Numbered from the stretch's first letter, positions 1 through 9,269 are shown. The stretch: DNA of 64,000 bases from Litchfieldia alkalitelluris (GCF_002153425.1 NZ_KZ119600.1:621022-685021); one strand, 5' to 3'. The notes: generated by a model not told the origin, from the letters alone. Numbers and translations are program-made.

Positions 1-527
1 TCCATAATAACTGTTTCAGGTTCCTTAATGGGTGCCACTTTCAGTTTCATGTCTTTTGGTGTGACTGGTTGTGCTTCCTTTTTCATTAATACACTAAGGT
101 CACCACTTGTTTCTAGAACTGCAAATTCTACATCAGCGACTTGAAAGGCATTCTTGGCGCGCAATTGCTTTAATAACTCGTCAGATGAATATCGCTCCTT
201 CTTTAAGTTATCCTCGAGAATTTTCCCGTCTTTAATGACAGGTACACCTTTTCCTTGCACAAAACTGCGAATAGTTTCACTCTTGATGGATAGCCAGCCT
301 AATGCATATGGAATAACGGACCAGACGATTAATCCCATGATTGGATAAGCAATAGGAACTTGGAGGTGTATGGATCCTATGGCCAAAATTGCCCCAATGA
401 CAATTCCAGATACAAATTCAAAGTAAGTGACTTGAGCCATTGATTTTCTTATGAAAGTTCGAGAGAGGAACAGTAGGATAATAATGGCTACAACAGAACG
501 TAACACGACTTCCAGCCAACCTTGCAT
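1..527 (-). CDS. DUF421 (YetF-type) membrane protein, truncated by window edge
   Basis: The reading frame is open from an ATG at 527 to the left edge, giving about 175 N-terminal residues. A strong AAGGAGG ribosome binding site lies at 534-540. The first ~85 residues hold three hydrophobic helices (after an MQGWLEVVLRS start), followed by a soluble part with the motif GKGVPVIKDGKI, which is typical of the DUF421/YetF family. In Bacillus spores, DUF421 proteins encoded beside DUF1657 and SpoVA genes sit in the inner spore membrane and have been linked to heat resistance of spores (the spoVA2mob type of operon). The gene follows a DUF1657 gene by 14 bp on the same strand, so it is probably the distal gene of the spore operon. 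The C-terminus lies outside the window, so a fused DUF1657 domain cannot be checked. Confidence 0.85.
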   Translation of the reverse strand, partial: MQGWLEVVLRSVVAIIILLFLSRTFIRKSMAQVTYFEFVSGIVIGAILAIGSIHLQVPIAYPIMGLIVWSVIPYALGWLSIKSETIRSFVQGKGVPVIKDGKILEDNLKKERYSSDELLKQLRAKNAFQVADVEFAVLETSGDLSVLMKKEAQPVTPKDMKLKVAPIKEPETVIM

Positions 528-541
528 AGTTAACCTCCTTT

Positions 542-748
542 CTAAAATCCTTTGTACTGTGGCTCTTGGAATTCTAATTCACCGACACGCTTTTCTAAAT
601 CTGTTATTACTTGTCTCGTGATTTGGCATGACTCCCTAAAAATCTCAGATGCTTGTTCATCTTTTGTATCGATGGCAAAGCTGTTTAAACTGGCTTCTAC
701 ATTTTTTAAACTTGCTACACATTGCTTAACTTGTGATGCTACTGTCAA
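542..748 (-). CDS. DUF1657 small spore-operon protein
   Basis: This is a 68-residue soluble protein beginning TVASQVKQCVASLKNVEAS and ending EPQYKGF, which is diagnostic of the DUF1657 family. The start is a TTG at 748 with an AAAGGAG site about 10 bases upstream; no ATG fits. The protein is predicted to be helical. It lies 17 bp after spoVAD and 14 bp before the DUF421 gene, so it is translated from the same message. DUF1657 proteins recur in sporulation spoVA operons; their biochemical role is not known. A second copy with about half identical residues is at 2479-2685. Confidence 0.88.
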   Translation of the reverse strand: MTVASQVKQCVASLKNVEASLNSFAIDTKDEQASEIFRESCQITRQVITDLEKRVGELEFQEPQYKGF

Positions 749-765
749 TGACTAGCGCTCCTTTC

Positions 766-1770
766 TTAATTATTTTCAAAAGATACTGCGTGAGCAATAC
801 ATGGTATCGATTCTTTTTGTTGGTAGGATAATGGCGATAAGAGGGCTCCTGTTGCAACAACGAGTATTCGATTAAATTCCCCTTCTTTCATTCTGTTAAA
901 TAAATGCCCATACGTAACAGCGGCTGAACATCCTGATCCACTTGCACCTGATAAAACTGGCTGATCTTCTCGGTAAATGATGAGACCGCAGTCTCGAAAT
1001 TGATCTTTCGTTATGTTCATCCCGTGATCTGTTAGTAAGTCATAGGCGATCGTTTGTCCAATTTTTCCAAGATCTCCTGTAACGATTAAATCGTAATAGG
1101 AAGGATCTATTTGACGGTCCCTAAAATGAGCCTCTATTGTATCCACAGCAGCTGGAGCCATAGCCCCACCCATGTTGTATGGGTCGCTCAACCCCATGTC
1201 TATGACTCTGCCTAACGTTGCAGAAGTTACCCGGGGACCAACGCCTGTATCGGTGACCAAGGCTGTACCTGCAGCAGTAGCAGTCCACTGTGCTGTAGGT
1301 GGTTTTTGTGCACCATACTCGGTTGGATAGCGAAACTGCTTTTCAATAGATGAATTGTGACTAGAGGATCCAGTTAATACATACTTAAAACCACCAGTAT
1401 TAACGATATAAGCTGCTAATGCCATACCTTCCATTGATGTTGAACATGCACCAAAGAGTCCAAAATAAGGGACTGGAAATGATCTAGCTGCAAAGCTTGT
1501 AGGTGTAATTTGGTTTACTAAATTTCCAGCTAAAATAAGTTGGATATCCTCCTTTGTCAAACCAGCCTTTTCAATCGATTTCATACAAGCCTCTTCAAAC
1601 ATAACTTTTTCCGCTTTTTCATATGATTCTTGGCCTACCCATAGGTCATCATGAAGTGTATCGAAATCATTTGGTATTCTTCCCTTTGCCTCAAATGGTC
1701 CTCCTACTGTGCCTGTAGAAGATACGACAGGTTGATTTTCAAATTCCCATGTTCGATGACCCGCTAACAT
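766..1770 (-). CDS. spoVAD: Stage V sporulation protein AD
   Basis: SpoVAD is part of the SpoVA complex in the inner spore membrane that moves Ca2+-dipicolinic acid into the forespore and out at germination; SpoVAD itself binds dipicolinate. The 334-residue product has the thiolase/KAS III-like fold of the family: the FGACSTSMEGM segment holds Cys109, and the late SGASGSGCSAAVTYGHL stretch is conserved. Length matches the family (about 338 residues). The chosen ATG at 1770 is preceded by GGGGAGG; the frame is open further upstream but would overlap spoVAC without a better site. The spoVAC stop ends 2 bp before this ATG, so translation is coupled. Confidence 0.95.
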   Translation of the reverse strand: MLAGHRTWEFENQPVVSSTGTVGGPFEAKGRIPNDFDTLHDDLWVGQESYEKAEKVMFEEACMKSIEKAGLTKEDIQLILAGNLVNQITPTSFAARSFPVPYFGLFGACSTSMEGMALAAYIVNTGGFKYVLTGSSSHNSSIEKQFRYPTEYGAQKPPTAQWTATAAGTALVTDTGVGPRVTSATLGRVIDMGLSDPYNMGGAMAPAAVDTIEAHFRDRQIDPSYYDLIVTGDLGKIGQTIAYDLLTDHGMNITKDQFRDCGLIIYREDQPVLSGASGSGCSAAVTYGHLFNRMKEGEFNRILVVATGALLSPLSYQQKESIPCIAHAVSFENN

Positions 1771-1772
1771 GA

Positions 1773-2252
1773 TTAGAGACCTCCCCATTGGATTAAAATT
1801 GTTTTTATAAGTGCAATGATAAATGCGGCAACTGTTCCGAAAACAATAACGGAGCCTGCAAGCTTAAACATATTTCCACCAACACCGAGGACGTATCCTT
1901 CTGTTCGGTGCTCAATGGCAGCGGAAGCGACAGAGTTTGCAAAGCCTGTGACTGGGACAGCCGTACCTGCACCAGCAAATTGTGCGAACCGGTCATATAC
2001 GCCGAAACCAGTTAGAATGACAGAGAAGAATATCATAGTTGCAACTGCCGGATCCCCTGCACTTTTTTCAGTGAAATCAAAAAAAGTATAATAAAAAGTT
2101 TGTACACCTTGTCCAAGTGTGCAGATGAGACCTCCGACAAGAAATGCCTTCAAACAATTTTTTAAGACAGGACGCTTCACTTCACGGTCACTAGCGAATT
2201 TTTGATATTTTTGCTGTACAGGTGATAAATTTTTCTTTTTTTGATCTGACAT
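1773..2252 (-). CDS. spoVAC: Stage V sporulation protein AC
   Basis: This is a 159-residue integral membrane protein of the SpoVA dipicolinic-acid channel; SpoVAC has been described as mechanosensitive in B. subtilis. A charged N-terminus (about 45 residues, QKKKNLSPVQQKYQKF) precedes several hydrophobic helices with conserved GGLICTLGQ and GTAVPVTGFANSV stretches. The ATG at 2252 has a GAGGGG site just upstream; the frame runs on to 2297 without another good site. spoVAD follows directly. A SpoVAEb gene, usual after spoVAD in these operons, is not found in its expected place. Confidence 0.95.
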   Translation of the reverse strand: MSDQKKKNLSPVQQKYQKFASDREVKRPVLKNCLKAFLVGGLICTLGQGVQTFYYTFFDFTEKSAGDPAVATMIFFSVILTGFGVYDRFAQFAGAGTAVPVTGFANSVASAAIEHRTEGYVLGVGGNMFKLAGSVIVFGTVAAFIIALIKTILIQWGGL

Positions 2253-2430
2253 CTTTACCCCTCTTTCTAACACATGGTCTATATTTATAATCTCCATAAA
2301 ACCAATAACTACTATAAAATAAATGCAAATCTCATTTTGGCAAGTAATTAAATTGGAACTTAATCCAGGAGTTTACGCTTTGGAGGAGGAGGTGGTGTCT
2401 TATGTTGTGAAATTATTCCATATTAACAAA

Positions 2431-2467
2431 ATAGGCTGATGCAGATAAGCATCAACCTATATTTTTT
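2431..2467. terminator. Hairpin terminator between DUF1657 gene and spoVAC
   Basis: The arms ATAGGCTGATGC and GCATCAACCTAT form a stem with one mismatch and a 6-base loop. It is followed by a T run on the plus strand and by TTTTG on the minus strand. Read on the minus strand it lies right after the DUF1657 stop at 2479, so most transcripts of that small gene may end here rather than continue into spoVAC. Confidence 0.7.
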
Positions 2468-2478
2468 CACAATCAACT

Positions 2479-2685
2479 CTACATATTCTTATATTGCGGT
2501 TCTTCCGTCTCAATCTGTTGAAGGCGAGGAGACAAAGTATCAACAATCGTTTGTGTCTGTTGTGCCATGTCTTGGAACATTTGCTTAGCTTGTTGATTCT
2601 CTGTTTGAAGTGCAAATGTTTCTAAGCTTGCCTGGGCACTTTTTAATCCAGCTAAGGTTTGCTTTACCTGACTTGCTACAGTCAT
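2479..2685 (-). CDS. DUF1657 small protein, upstream copy
   Basis: A 68-residue DUF1657 protein starting MTVASQVKQTLAGLKSAQAS and ending EPQYKNM. The ATG at 2685 has a perfect GAGGAGG site 7 bases upstream; the frame is open to 2820 but those codons lack a ribosome site. It is a paralogue of the 542-748 gene and heads the minus-strand spore cluster, as DUF1657 genes do in spoVA2mob-type operons. Unlike those, no YhcN/YlaJ lipoprotein gene follows it, and a hairpin separates it from spoVAC. Confidence 0.88.
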   Translation of the reverse strand: MTVASQVKQTLAGLKSAQASLETFALQTENQQAKQMFQDMAQQTQTIVDTLSPRLQQIETEEPQYKNM

Positions 2686-2796
2686 TTTGGTTCCTCCTCG
2701 AAAATAAGTGGTACTACGATATATAATATCTGTAGGGAAGTGTAACTTGTATACTGGAAAAAATGAGTTGGGCGATACATATATTGGGGGGATAGC

Positions 2797-3936
2797 ATGA
2801 AATATTACAGCTTTGATCAAATAGAAACGCCAGCATTGATCGTAAGTGAGGAAAAACTAAAACGAAATATAGAAAGAATGATAAAAGTCCGTAATAATGA
2901 TGTAGAGGTTAGACCGCATTTTAAAACACATAAATCCGTTTCAATTGCAAAAATGCAGTTGGCAATGGGCGCAATTGGGATTACTGTAGCTACAGTATCA
3001 GAAGCAGAATTATTACTTACTAGTGGGCTTAAAGATATACTTGTAGCTTTCCCTTTATCGGATAGGAAAAAAATAAATAAGCTTTTACAATGGAATGATA
3101 AGGCGAGAATCATTTTTACAATCGACAATTGTGAACAAGCTGATATCATATCATCTCAAGCGGATGGGCTGAACGTAAAGTCAGAAGTATGGATTAAAGT
3201 GAATTGTGGATTAAATCGATGTGGTGTAGAGCCTGAAGAGGAGACATTGGCTCTTGCAAAATATATAATAGATTCAACAAGCTTAAATTTAACAGGACTT
3301 TATACACATGCAGGGCATTCTTATGGTGCTTCCACACAAGAAGCTATTACTAAAATTGCAATCGGTGAGGCAGAGAGTATTGTGAAAAGTGCTGAGCTTT
3401 GTGAAAAAGAGGGTATATATATAAAGCATAGGAGTGTTGGGTCTACCCCCACCTTTGAAGTGGCAGCTAAGATAAAAGGCATTACGGAAGTGAGACCAGG
3501 TAATGCTGTATTTTTTGATGGAATACAAGTTGAATTAGGCGTGGCGAATATAGAGGAAGTAGCCTTAACTGTTTTAGCTACTATCGCCTCAATTAAGAGT
3601 AATCGATTAATTATCGATGCAGGTAGTAAAGCTTTAACGACAGAAAAGGGTGCACATGGTAATGAAGGGATAACAGGTTTTGGAAGAATCTTAAATGACT
3701 CTGGTCAAGAACTTCTAATCTCTAGATTATCAGAAGAACACGGTATAGTAGAACTAGCAGGAGATAATGCTAATCACCATAATCACCATAATCAAAAACG
3801 AAGACTTAACGATAAAATTCATATCATACCAAATCATGCTTGTCCCGTCGTAAACTTATATGATTATTATTATTTGGAGAAGGCTGATGGGAAATATGAA
3901 AAATTTCCTGTGGACGGGAGGGGGAAATCCCAATAG
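2797..3936 (+). CDS. D-threonine aldolase / D-serine dehydratase-like PLP enzyme
   Basis: A 379-residue fold-type III pyridoxal-phosphate enzyme of the alanine-racemase N-terminal/D-TA family. The PLP lysine is Lys43 in RPHFKTHKS. The TIM-barrel region carries WIKVNCGLNRCGV and the late HVGG-like segments, and near the C-terminus the NHACPVV motif supplies the His-x-Cys metal ligands used by D-serine dehydratases and D-threonine aldolases. It probably cleaves or dehydrates a D-hydroxy-amino acid; the exact substrate cannot be read from sequence. An unusual NHHNHHN stretch near residue 326 replaces the more typical single His. The ATG at 2797 follows a TTGGGGGGAT site. It is transcribed alone, divergent from the DUF1657 gene. 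Confidence 0.85.
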   Translation: MKYYSFDQIETPALIVSEEKLKRNIERMIKVRNNDVEVRPHFKTHKSVSIAKMQLAMGAIGITVATVSEAELLLTSGLKDILVAFPLSDRKKINKLLQWNDKARIIFTIDNCEQADIISSQADGLNVKSEVWIKVNCGLNRCGVEPEEETLALAKYIIDSTSLNLTGLYTHAGHSYGASTQEAITKIAIGEAESIVKSAELCEKEGIYIKHRSVGSTPTFEVAAKIKGITEVRPGNAVFFDGIQVELGVANIEEVALTVLATIASIKSNRLIIDAGSKALTTEKGAHGNEGITGFGRILNDSGQELLISRLSEEHGIVELAGDNANHHNHHNQKRRLNDKIHIIPNHACPVVNLYDYYYLEKADGKYEKFPVDGRGKSQ

Positions 3937-3966
3937 TGACTCAAGGGTTCCTCCCTTTCCATTCAC

Positions 3967-4530
3967 TTAAAATAAATCTGTAATCCAATCAATCCCATAG
4001 AATGATGCAATAGTAAGGAGTACTGTCCAAAAAACTAAGCTAACTCCCATCCAAATCGTCGTACGAGTTTTTGACGCTTTGAGTGATAAAGCGATAATTG
4101 CAGCAAGGTGGATTCCTGTAATTATTGGGCCTAAGAAAGCTAAACCGGGTAGCCCATACTTTTCAAATATAGCAGCAGCTCTTTCTTTTTTTGATTTTTT
4201 ATTTGGTTTGCTACTTTCACTAACAACAATATCACTGTCATTGTCAGGGTCTTGTTCTTGTGACAATTCCCGTTCCCGGGCTTTCTTTTCTTTCTTCGCA
4301 GCCTTCCTTTTCGCAAAATTTTTATACCATGCTGTTTGTTTAAACCAAGCGAGAGAATAGACGATAATTAATATGGGAAAGAAATTCCCTAGAAAAGAAA
4401 CGATAGCAACCATAAGTGGGTTTAGCCCCATGGCGATACCGATAGGAATTACAATTAATATTTCAAGCCAAGGTGTTGCGGCCATGACAAAAATTAAAAT
4501 GTATTGCCATAACGTTTCCCAAATGACCAT
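3967..4530 (-). CDS. Small multidrug export family membrane protein
   Basis: A 187-residue membrane protein of the Sm_multidrug_ex family. Two N-terminal helices (MAATPWLEILIVIPIGIAMG and a LMVAIVSFLGNFFPILIIV segment) are separated from two C-terminal helices by a highly charged cytoplasmic stretch (residues ~70-120, rich in K, E and D). The conserved GLPGLAFLGPIITG loop is present. The family name comes from a weak drug-resistance observation; transport function is not proven. It stands alone and converges with the D-TA-like gene. Confidence 0.8.
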   Translation of the reverse strand: MVIWETLWQYILIFVMAATPWLEILIVIPIGIAMGLNPLMVAIVSFLGNFFPILIIVYSLAWFKQTAWYKNFAKRKAAKKEKKARERELSQEQDPDNDSDIVVSESSKPNKKSKKERAAAIFEKYGLPGLAFLGPIITGIHLAAIIALSLKASKTRTTIWMGVSLVFWTVLLTIASFYGIDWITDLF

Positions 4531-4653
4531 AATGAATACCCCTTTATGTTAGTAATAGACGACTAAGTCATACGCTTTATTGTAGTATCTTCATATCAAT
4601 TAATAAAATAAAACGATCTACTAGAATTTTTAAGTGAAGTTAAGGAGAACAAA

Positions 4654-6021
4654 ATGTACAAGACAGAAACAGTCATGGAAAAGATAAAGCTTTTAATGCT
4701 TGTAATGTGGCCAATACTCGTAACACAATTAGGATTATATGCAATGAATTTCATTGATACGACAATGTCAGGGCGTGCAGGGGCACATGATTTAGCAGGT
4801 GTAGCAATTGGCTCTAGTTTGTGGGTACCAATACTAACTGGAATCAATGGGATACTTCTCGCTTTAACGCCAATTATATCCCACAAAATCGGAGCTGGAA
4901 AAAGGGACGATGTTTCCTACTACGTCACACAGGGAATGTACTTAGCTATTGCCATATCAGTTACTGTAGTCCTTATAGGCTACTTTGTTTTAGATCCAAT
5001 TCTTGCATTTATGTCTTTGGAGCAGGAAGTTGCACATATTGCGAAGCACTATTTGATAGGATTAATTTTAGGGATCATTCCACTTTTTTTATATGGTGTT
5101 TTACGCTCGTTCATGGATTCCTTAGGTCAAACAAGAGTGACGATGATCATCACATTACTGGCACTGCCTATTAACTTTATGTTTAACTATCTTTTAATAT
5201 TTGGTAAATTAGGTTTTCCACAACTTGGTGGGATTGGTGCAGGATATGCATCAGCTATTACTTATTGGTTTATTTTTTTCGTGACTGTTTATTTTTCAGT
5301 GAAAGTTAGACCATTTACAGAATTCCAACTATTTAAGAGGTTTGAAGCCATTTCATTTATTACGTGGAAGGAGATACTTTTACTTGGATTACCAATAGGC
5401 CTAACGATATTTTTTGAAACAAGTATCTTCTCAGCTGTTACACTATTAATGAGTACGTTCACAACGGAGATAATAGCAGCACACCAAGCTGCTCTCAACT
5501 TCGCTAGTATTTTCTATATGGTACCACTGAGTATAGCAATGGCACTCACAATTACAGTTGGGTTTGAAATAGGTGCAAACAGGCAGTCAGACGCACGGAT
5601 ATACAGCCGATTAGGGATTATTATTTCTTTAATAATGGGACTAGTAGCCTGTTTTGCAATTTATGCAGCCAGAGAACAAATTGCAATTCTTTACACGACA
5701 GATTCAGAGGTTGCACTACTCATTACACAGTTCTTAATTTATTCGATTTTCTTCCAGTTTTCAGATGCCATTAACACGCCTATTCAAGGGATTCTGAGAG
5801 GGTATAAAGATGTTAACGTACCATTTGTGATGGCACTCATTTCATTTTGGCTAATTGGCCTTCCATTTGGATTCGTAACTGCTAATTATACAACCCTTGG
5901 ACCGTTTGGTTATTGGCTAGGCCTAATTTTAGGACTTGGAGTATGTGCTGCATTTTTAGCTGTTCGTTTAGTGTATGTACAGAAATCATTTCATGCAAAA
6001 AAACAGTTAAGTGAGACGTAA
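4654..6021 (+). CDS. MATE family efflux transporter (NorM-type)
   Basis: A 455-residue polytopic protein with about 12 hydrophobic helices. The N-terminal MNFIDTTMSGRAGAHDLAGV motif and the repeated second half (AAHQAALNFASIFYMVPLS) are hallmarks of the NorM/DinF branch of multi-antimicrobial extrusion proteins, which expel cationic compounds in exchange for Na+ or H+. The ATG is preceded by TAAGGAG. The aldehyde dehydrogenase gene starts 40 bp downstream on the same strand, so the two may be one transcript. A second, distinct MATE gene is at 17238. Confidence 0.92.
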   Translation: MYKTETVMEKIKLLMLVMWPILVTQLGLYAMNFIDTTMSGRAGAHDLAGVAIGSSLWVPILTGINGILLALTPIISHKIGAGKRDDVSYYVTQGMYLAIAISVTVVLIGYFVLDPILAFMSLEQEVAHIAKHYLIGLILGIIPLFLYGVLRSFMDSLGQTRVTMIITLLALPINFMFNYLLIFGKLGFPQLGGIGAGYASAITYWFIFFVTVYFSVKVRPFTEFQLFKRFEAISFITWKEILLLGLPIGLTIFFETSIFSAVTLLMSTFTTEIIAAHQAALNFASIFYMVPLSIAMALTITVGFEIGANRQSDARIYSRLGIIISLIMGLVACFAIYAAREQIAILYTTDSEVALLITQFLIYSIFFQFSDAINTPIQGILRGYKDVNVPFVMALISFWLIGLPFGFVTANYTTLGPFGYWLGLILGLGVCAAFLAVRLVYVQKSFHAKKQLSET

Positions 6022-6060
6022 TGAGATACATGAACTTTCGTAGGGAAGGGAGAGGTAGAG

Positions 6061-7434
6061 ATGGATGAAACAATCCGTGCACTAGTGGAAAAACAACGGA
6101 CCTATTTTTATACAGGGGAAACGAAGGACGTTACATTTCGACAAAGGCAATTATACAAATTGAGGCAGGAAATTCAGAAAAGGGAAGACAAAATCCTTGA
6201 TGCTCTAAAAAAGGACTTAAATAAGTCAGCACATGAGGCTTATACAACAGAAATAGGGATCTTGTACAATGAACTGAAGGACATGCTGAAGAACATTGAC
6301 TTATGGGCTGCACCGAAAAAGGAGAAGACCCCTTTAACCCATACAGGTACAAAAAGCTTTGTTTATAAGGTTCCTTATGGCGTGACATTAATTATTGCCC
6401 CTTGGAATTATCCCTTCCAACTTGCAATAGCTCCGTTAATTGGTGCTATTGCTGGTGGGAACACAGTTATTGTGAAGCCATCTGAAATGACGCCAAACAC
6501 GAGTACTGTAATTCGGGAGTTAATTGCAGAGACCTTCGATGAAAAATACATTGCTGTTGTTGAGGGAGATGCAGAAACGGCTAAGAATCTTCTAGAAGAA
6601 AAGCTAGATTATGTTTTCTTTACTGGAAGTGTGGAAGTAGGAAAGAAGGTCATGGCGGCTGCAGCAAAACAACTCATACCAGTTACGTTGGAGTTGGGTG
6701 GTAAGAGTCCTGCCATCATTATGAAAGACGCTAATTTAAAGCTTGCAGCAAAACGAATTGTCTGGGGGAAATTTATTAATGCAGGACAAACCTGTGTTGC
6801 GCCAGACTATATTCTTGTTCATGAAAAAAATCGTAGAAAGCTCTTAAAATATTTAGTGAAATATATTAAAAAGTTTTATGGGGAAGATGTACGCTTTAAC
6901 GATGATTATCCGAAGATCGTCCATGAAAAACATGTGGATCGACTGGCAGCCATGCTAGATGAGACGAAAGTGTATTATGGGGGAGAACATGATAGAATCG
7001 CTCGTTATATGGAGCCAACTATCATGATAGAAGTTGAAGAACAAGATCCTGTGATGCAGGGAGAAATTTTTGGCCCAATTCTTCCAGTGCTGACTTTCTC
7101 AAATGACTATGAAGTAATTGAGAGGGTGAGAAACAGACCAAGCCCATTAGCTTTATATTTATTTACGGAAGACAAGAATACAGAAGACTATATTTTGGAG
7201 AACCTTTCTTTTGGTGGAGGTTGTGTCAATGATACAATCATGCATCTTGCCACTCCGTATCTTCCGTTTGGAGGAGTAGGTGAGAGTGGGATGGGAGCCT
7301 ATCATGGTAAATACAGCTTTGATACTTTCACCCATGAAAAGAGCGTGTTGAAGGCAACTACTTCTTTTGACATTCCACTTCGTTATGGAAAATCCAAAGC
7401 TTCCTTAAAAGCGATGAGGAAGTTGATGGATTAA
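6061..7434 (+). CDS. NAD(P)-dependent aldehyde dehydrogenase
   Basis: A 457-residue class 3-like aldehyde dehydrogenase resembling B. subtilis YwdH. It shows the NAD-binding APWNYPFQLAIAPL segment, the catalytic base Glu211 in ELGGKSP, and the nucleophile Cys245 in GQTCVAPDY, plus the C-terminal PFGGVGESGMGAYHGK motif. It oxidises aliphatic or aromatic aldehydes to acids, probably for detoxification. The ATG has a GAAGGGAGAGG site. It lies 40 bp after the MATE gene and ends at a hairpin terminator. Confidence 0.93.
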   Translation: MDETIRALVEKQRTYFYTGETKDVTFRQRQLYKLRQEIQKREDKILDALKKDLNKSAHEAYTTEIGILYNELKDMLKNIDLWAAPKKEKTPLTHTGTKSFVYKVPYGVTLIIAPWNYPFQLAIAPLIGAIAGGNTVIVKPSEMTPNTSTVIRELIAETFDEKYIAVVEGDAETAKNLLEEKLDYVFFTGSVEVGKKVMAAAAKQLIPVTLELGGKSPAIIMKDANLKLAAKRIVWGKFINAGQTCVAPDYILVHEKNRRKLLKYLVKYIKKFYGEDVRFNDDYPKIVHEKHVDRLAAMLDETKVYYGGEHDRIARYMEPTIMIEVEEQDPVMQGEIFGPILPVLTFSNDYEVIERVRNRPSPLALYLFTEDKNTEDYILENLSFGGGCVNDTIMHLATPYLPFGGVGESGMGAYHGKYSFDTFTHEKSVLKATTSFDIPLRYGKSKASLKAMRKLMD

Positions 7435-7517
7435 AGGTATGGTCGGCAGATCTATTCTTTTGCTAGATCACAAAAGAAATTGCGTTGAAAAATATAGTAT
7501 ATATTTTATCTACATGC

Positions 7518-7552
7518 AGAGGCAGTTCCAAAAGGTGGAACAGCCTCTTTAA
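7518..7552. terminator. Hairpin terminator after aldehyde dehydrogenase
   Basis: Arms AGAGGCAGTTCCA (7518-7530) and TGGAACAGCCTCT (7536-7548) pair except for one A-A mismatch, with a 5-base loop and a short T stretch. It lies between convergent genes and can serve both. Confidence 0.75.
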
Positions 7553-7585
7553 CGTTAATGATAAATACTTAATATCATCCTAAAT

Positions 7586-8785
7586 TTAAAAGAAATCGTG
7601 AATGAACGGCTGTTGTTTTTGAAAACTATTAGATAGTCTCTTAGCAGTGTTGTGATCCCCCAATACAAAATCCTCTTGGAGTAAAGTATCCATTGATTGA
7701 GAATTAAGTAGAAGAGCCGTTAACGTTTGAACAGAGAGACGAATTCCCTTTTTAGGAGGGTGCTGGCATGAGCCTACTGATTTTGATGGATAAAACTCAA
7801 TTTTTGCCTCAGTCTCAGTTGTGTTGACCGGATGGATGAAATAAGTTCCATCATTCCATTTGCAAAAATCATCTGTTATATGAAGAATAATTGTTGATTT
7901 GTCTTTCTCATCAACAAAAGAGAATAAAGTTAAGAACTTCTCTACATCTACAATTCGAGCCATGAAATAAGACTTAATTTCCCTTTTCACTTTAGGGTCA
8001 TGCAAAATAAAAGGCAGGCCTGAATTTGGTGGTACAATGATCTCCAGTTTTTCCAGCATAGAATCATGGTTCGAAATGAATGTCCACAAGCCGTCCCTAG
8101 CTTCAGGATCAAGATAGATGAGTTCATGGACTTTCATCAAATTAGATTTGATGGAGTAAATAATATAGCCCCTTGCCTCATGAGTACTATTATAATAAAC
8201 TCCTATATTTCCTTTTTTTCGAGTAAATATGGACTGATTCCACCAATTCTCATCACGTGCGAGTGTCCCATTAAATTGTTTCGCCCATGCTTGATAAACT
8301 TCATCAATATAGTGATGGTTTTGGTCCACACGTTTAATGTAGCCAGTTGTGTCTTTTCGTGGAGGCAGCTGATCCCTTGTTAACGTTATCGTTTGTTGAT
8401 CAGCAAACAGTTCCCACCCCATTTTTCTGTAAAATGGAATGGAAAAAGGATAGAGAAAGGAGACGATCTGACCATTGTCTTTCATCGTTTCAAGGCAATG
8501 AGCTAATAGCTTTTTAACGTTCCCACTTCGACGATGTTCAGGCCATGTAACAACACCAGAGACGCCCCCCATAGGTACTTTTTTTCCTAGTATGTATGTT
8601 TCTAATGGTAGAATGGTTGCCTTAGAGATAATGTTGTTATCTTCTTCTATCACCCATGTGTTTTCAGGCTTCGCCCACTTTTTCCTCTTTTCTCGATCTT
8701 CACCAGATAATTCATACTGAAATGCAAATTCGGACATGCTAAAACTATAATCAAGCTCTTCCTTAACGAGTTTCCTGATCTTCAT
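7586..8785 (-). CDS. Eis-family GNAT N-acetyltransferase
   Basis: A 399-residue three-part acetyltransferase of the Eis type: an N-terminal GNAT domain with the acetyl-CoA loop VTWPEHRRSGNVKKLL (around residue 80-95), a second GNAT-like domain, and a C-terminal sterol-carrier-like domain. The YPFSIPFYRKMGWEL segment is characteristic. Eis proteins acetylate aminoglycosides or protein lysines; the substrate here is unknown. The ATG at 8785 has AGGTGG 9 bases upstream; the frame begins 6 codons earlier, but that start overlaps the ribosome site. Confidence 0.88.
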   Translation of the reverse strand: MKIRKLVKEELDYSFSMSEFAFQYELSGEDREKRKKWAKPENTWVIEEDNNIISKATILPLETYILGKKVPMGGVSGVVTWPEHRRSGNVKKLLAHCLETMKDNGQIVSFLYPFSIPFYRKMGWELFADQQTITLTRDQLPPRKDTTGYIKRVDQNHHYIDEVYQAWAKQFNGTLARDENWWNQSIFTRKKGNIGVYYNSTHEARGYIIYSIKSNLMKVHELIYLDPEARDGLWTFISNHDSMLEKLEIIVPPNSGLPFILHDPKVKREIKSYFMARIVDVEKFLTLFSFVDEKDKSTIILHITDDFCKWNDGTYFIHPVNTTETEAKIEFYPSKSVGSCQHPPKKGIRLSVQTLTALLLNSQSMDTLLQEDFVLGDHNTAKRLSNSFQKQQPFIHDFF

Positions 8786-8952
8786 ATTAATTGACCACCT
8801 CACTTAGTTAATAATCGTATAAAATCATTATATTCATCATACCAAGGAGTAATCGATTAAAAAAGAGACACATATTGTTCAACACTTCACATGTGTGTAT
8901 GTACATTCTCATGTTATTATATAATTAAGTAAAGAAAGGAGATGTGATAGGG

Positions 8953-9198
8953 ATGAAAACTTCAAATAGAAAGCTTTTATGCGAATGGGTAGACTTCTCC
9001 ACAGATACAGAAACTTACACTCAGGAGATTTTTGAGGATTTGATAGGTGATGAGTTTGAAGCGATGATGTTCGAGGATACTAATGATATCCCTTCATATA
9101 TTTGGACTATTAACTTCGTATGCATTATTAAGAGAAGCACGCGAATGATCAATGACATTTCCGTAACAAAAATTCCGAGAAATCCTGCATGTGAATAA
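8953..9198 (+). CDS. Small conserved-looking protein of unknown function
   Basis: An 81-residue soluble protein, acidic in its first half (TDTETYTQEIFEDLIGDEFE) and basic in its second (IWTINFVCIIKRSTRMI...KIPRNPACE). The ATG at 8953 is preceded by AAAGGAG with 11-base spacing; an in-frame GTG at 8944 is too close to that site. The C-terminal KIPRNP motif resembles small uncharacterised Bacillus proteins I recall, but I cannot name a family. It is monocistronic and followed by a strong terminator. Confidence 0.6.
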   Translation: MKTSNRKLLCEWVDFSTDTETYTQEIFEDLIGDEFEAMMFEDTNDIPSYIWTINFVCIIKRSTRMINDISVTKIPRNPACE

Positions 9199-9269
9199 TT
9201 TGAAAAAAGTACTTAGTGTTATTAGCTGTAACAATTATAGATGGAGGTAAATTAAACCTCCTATTTGTC

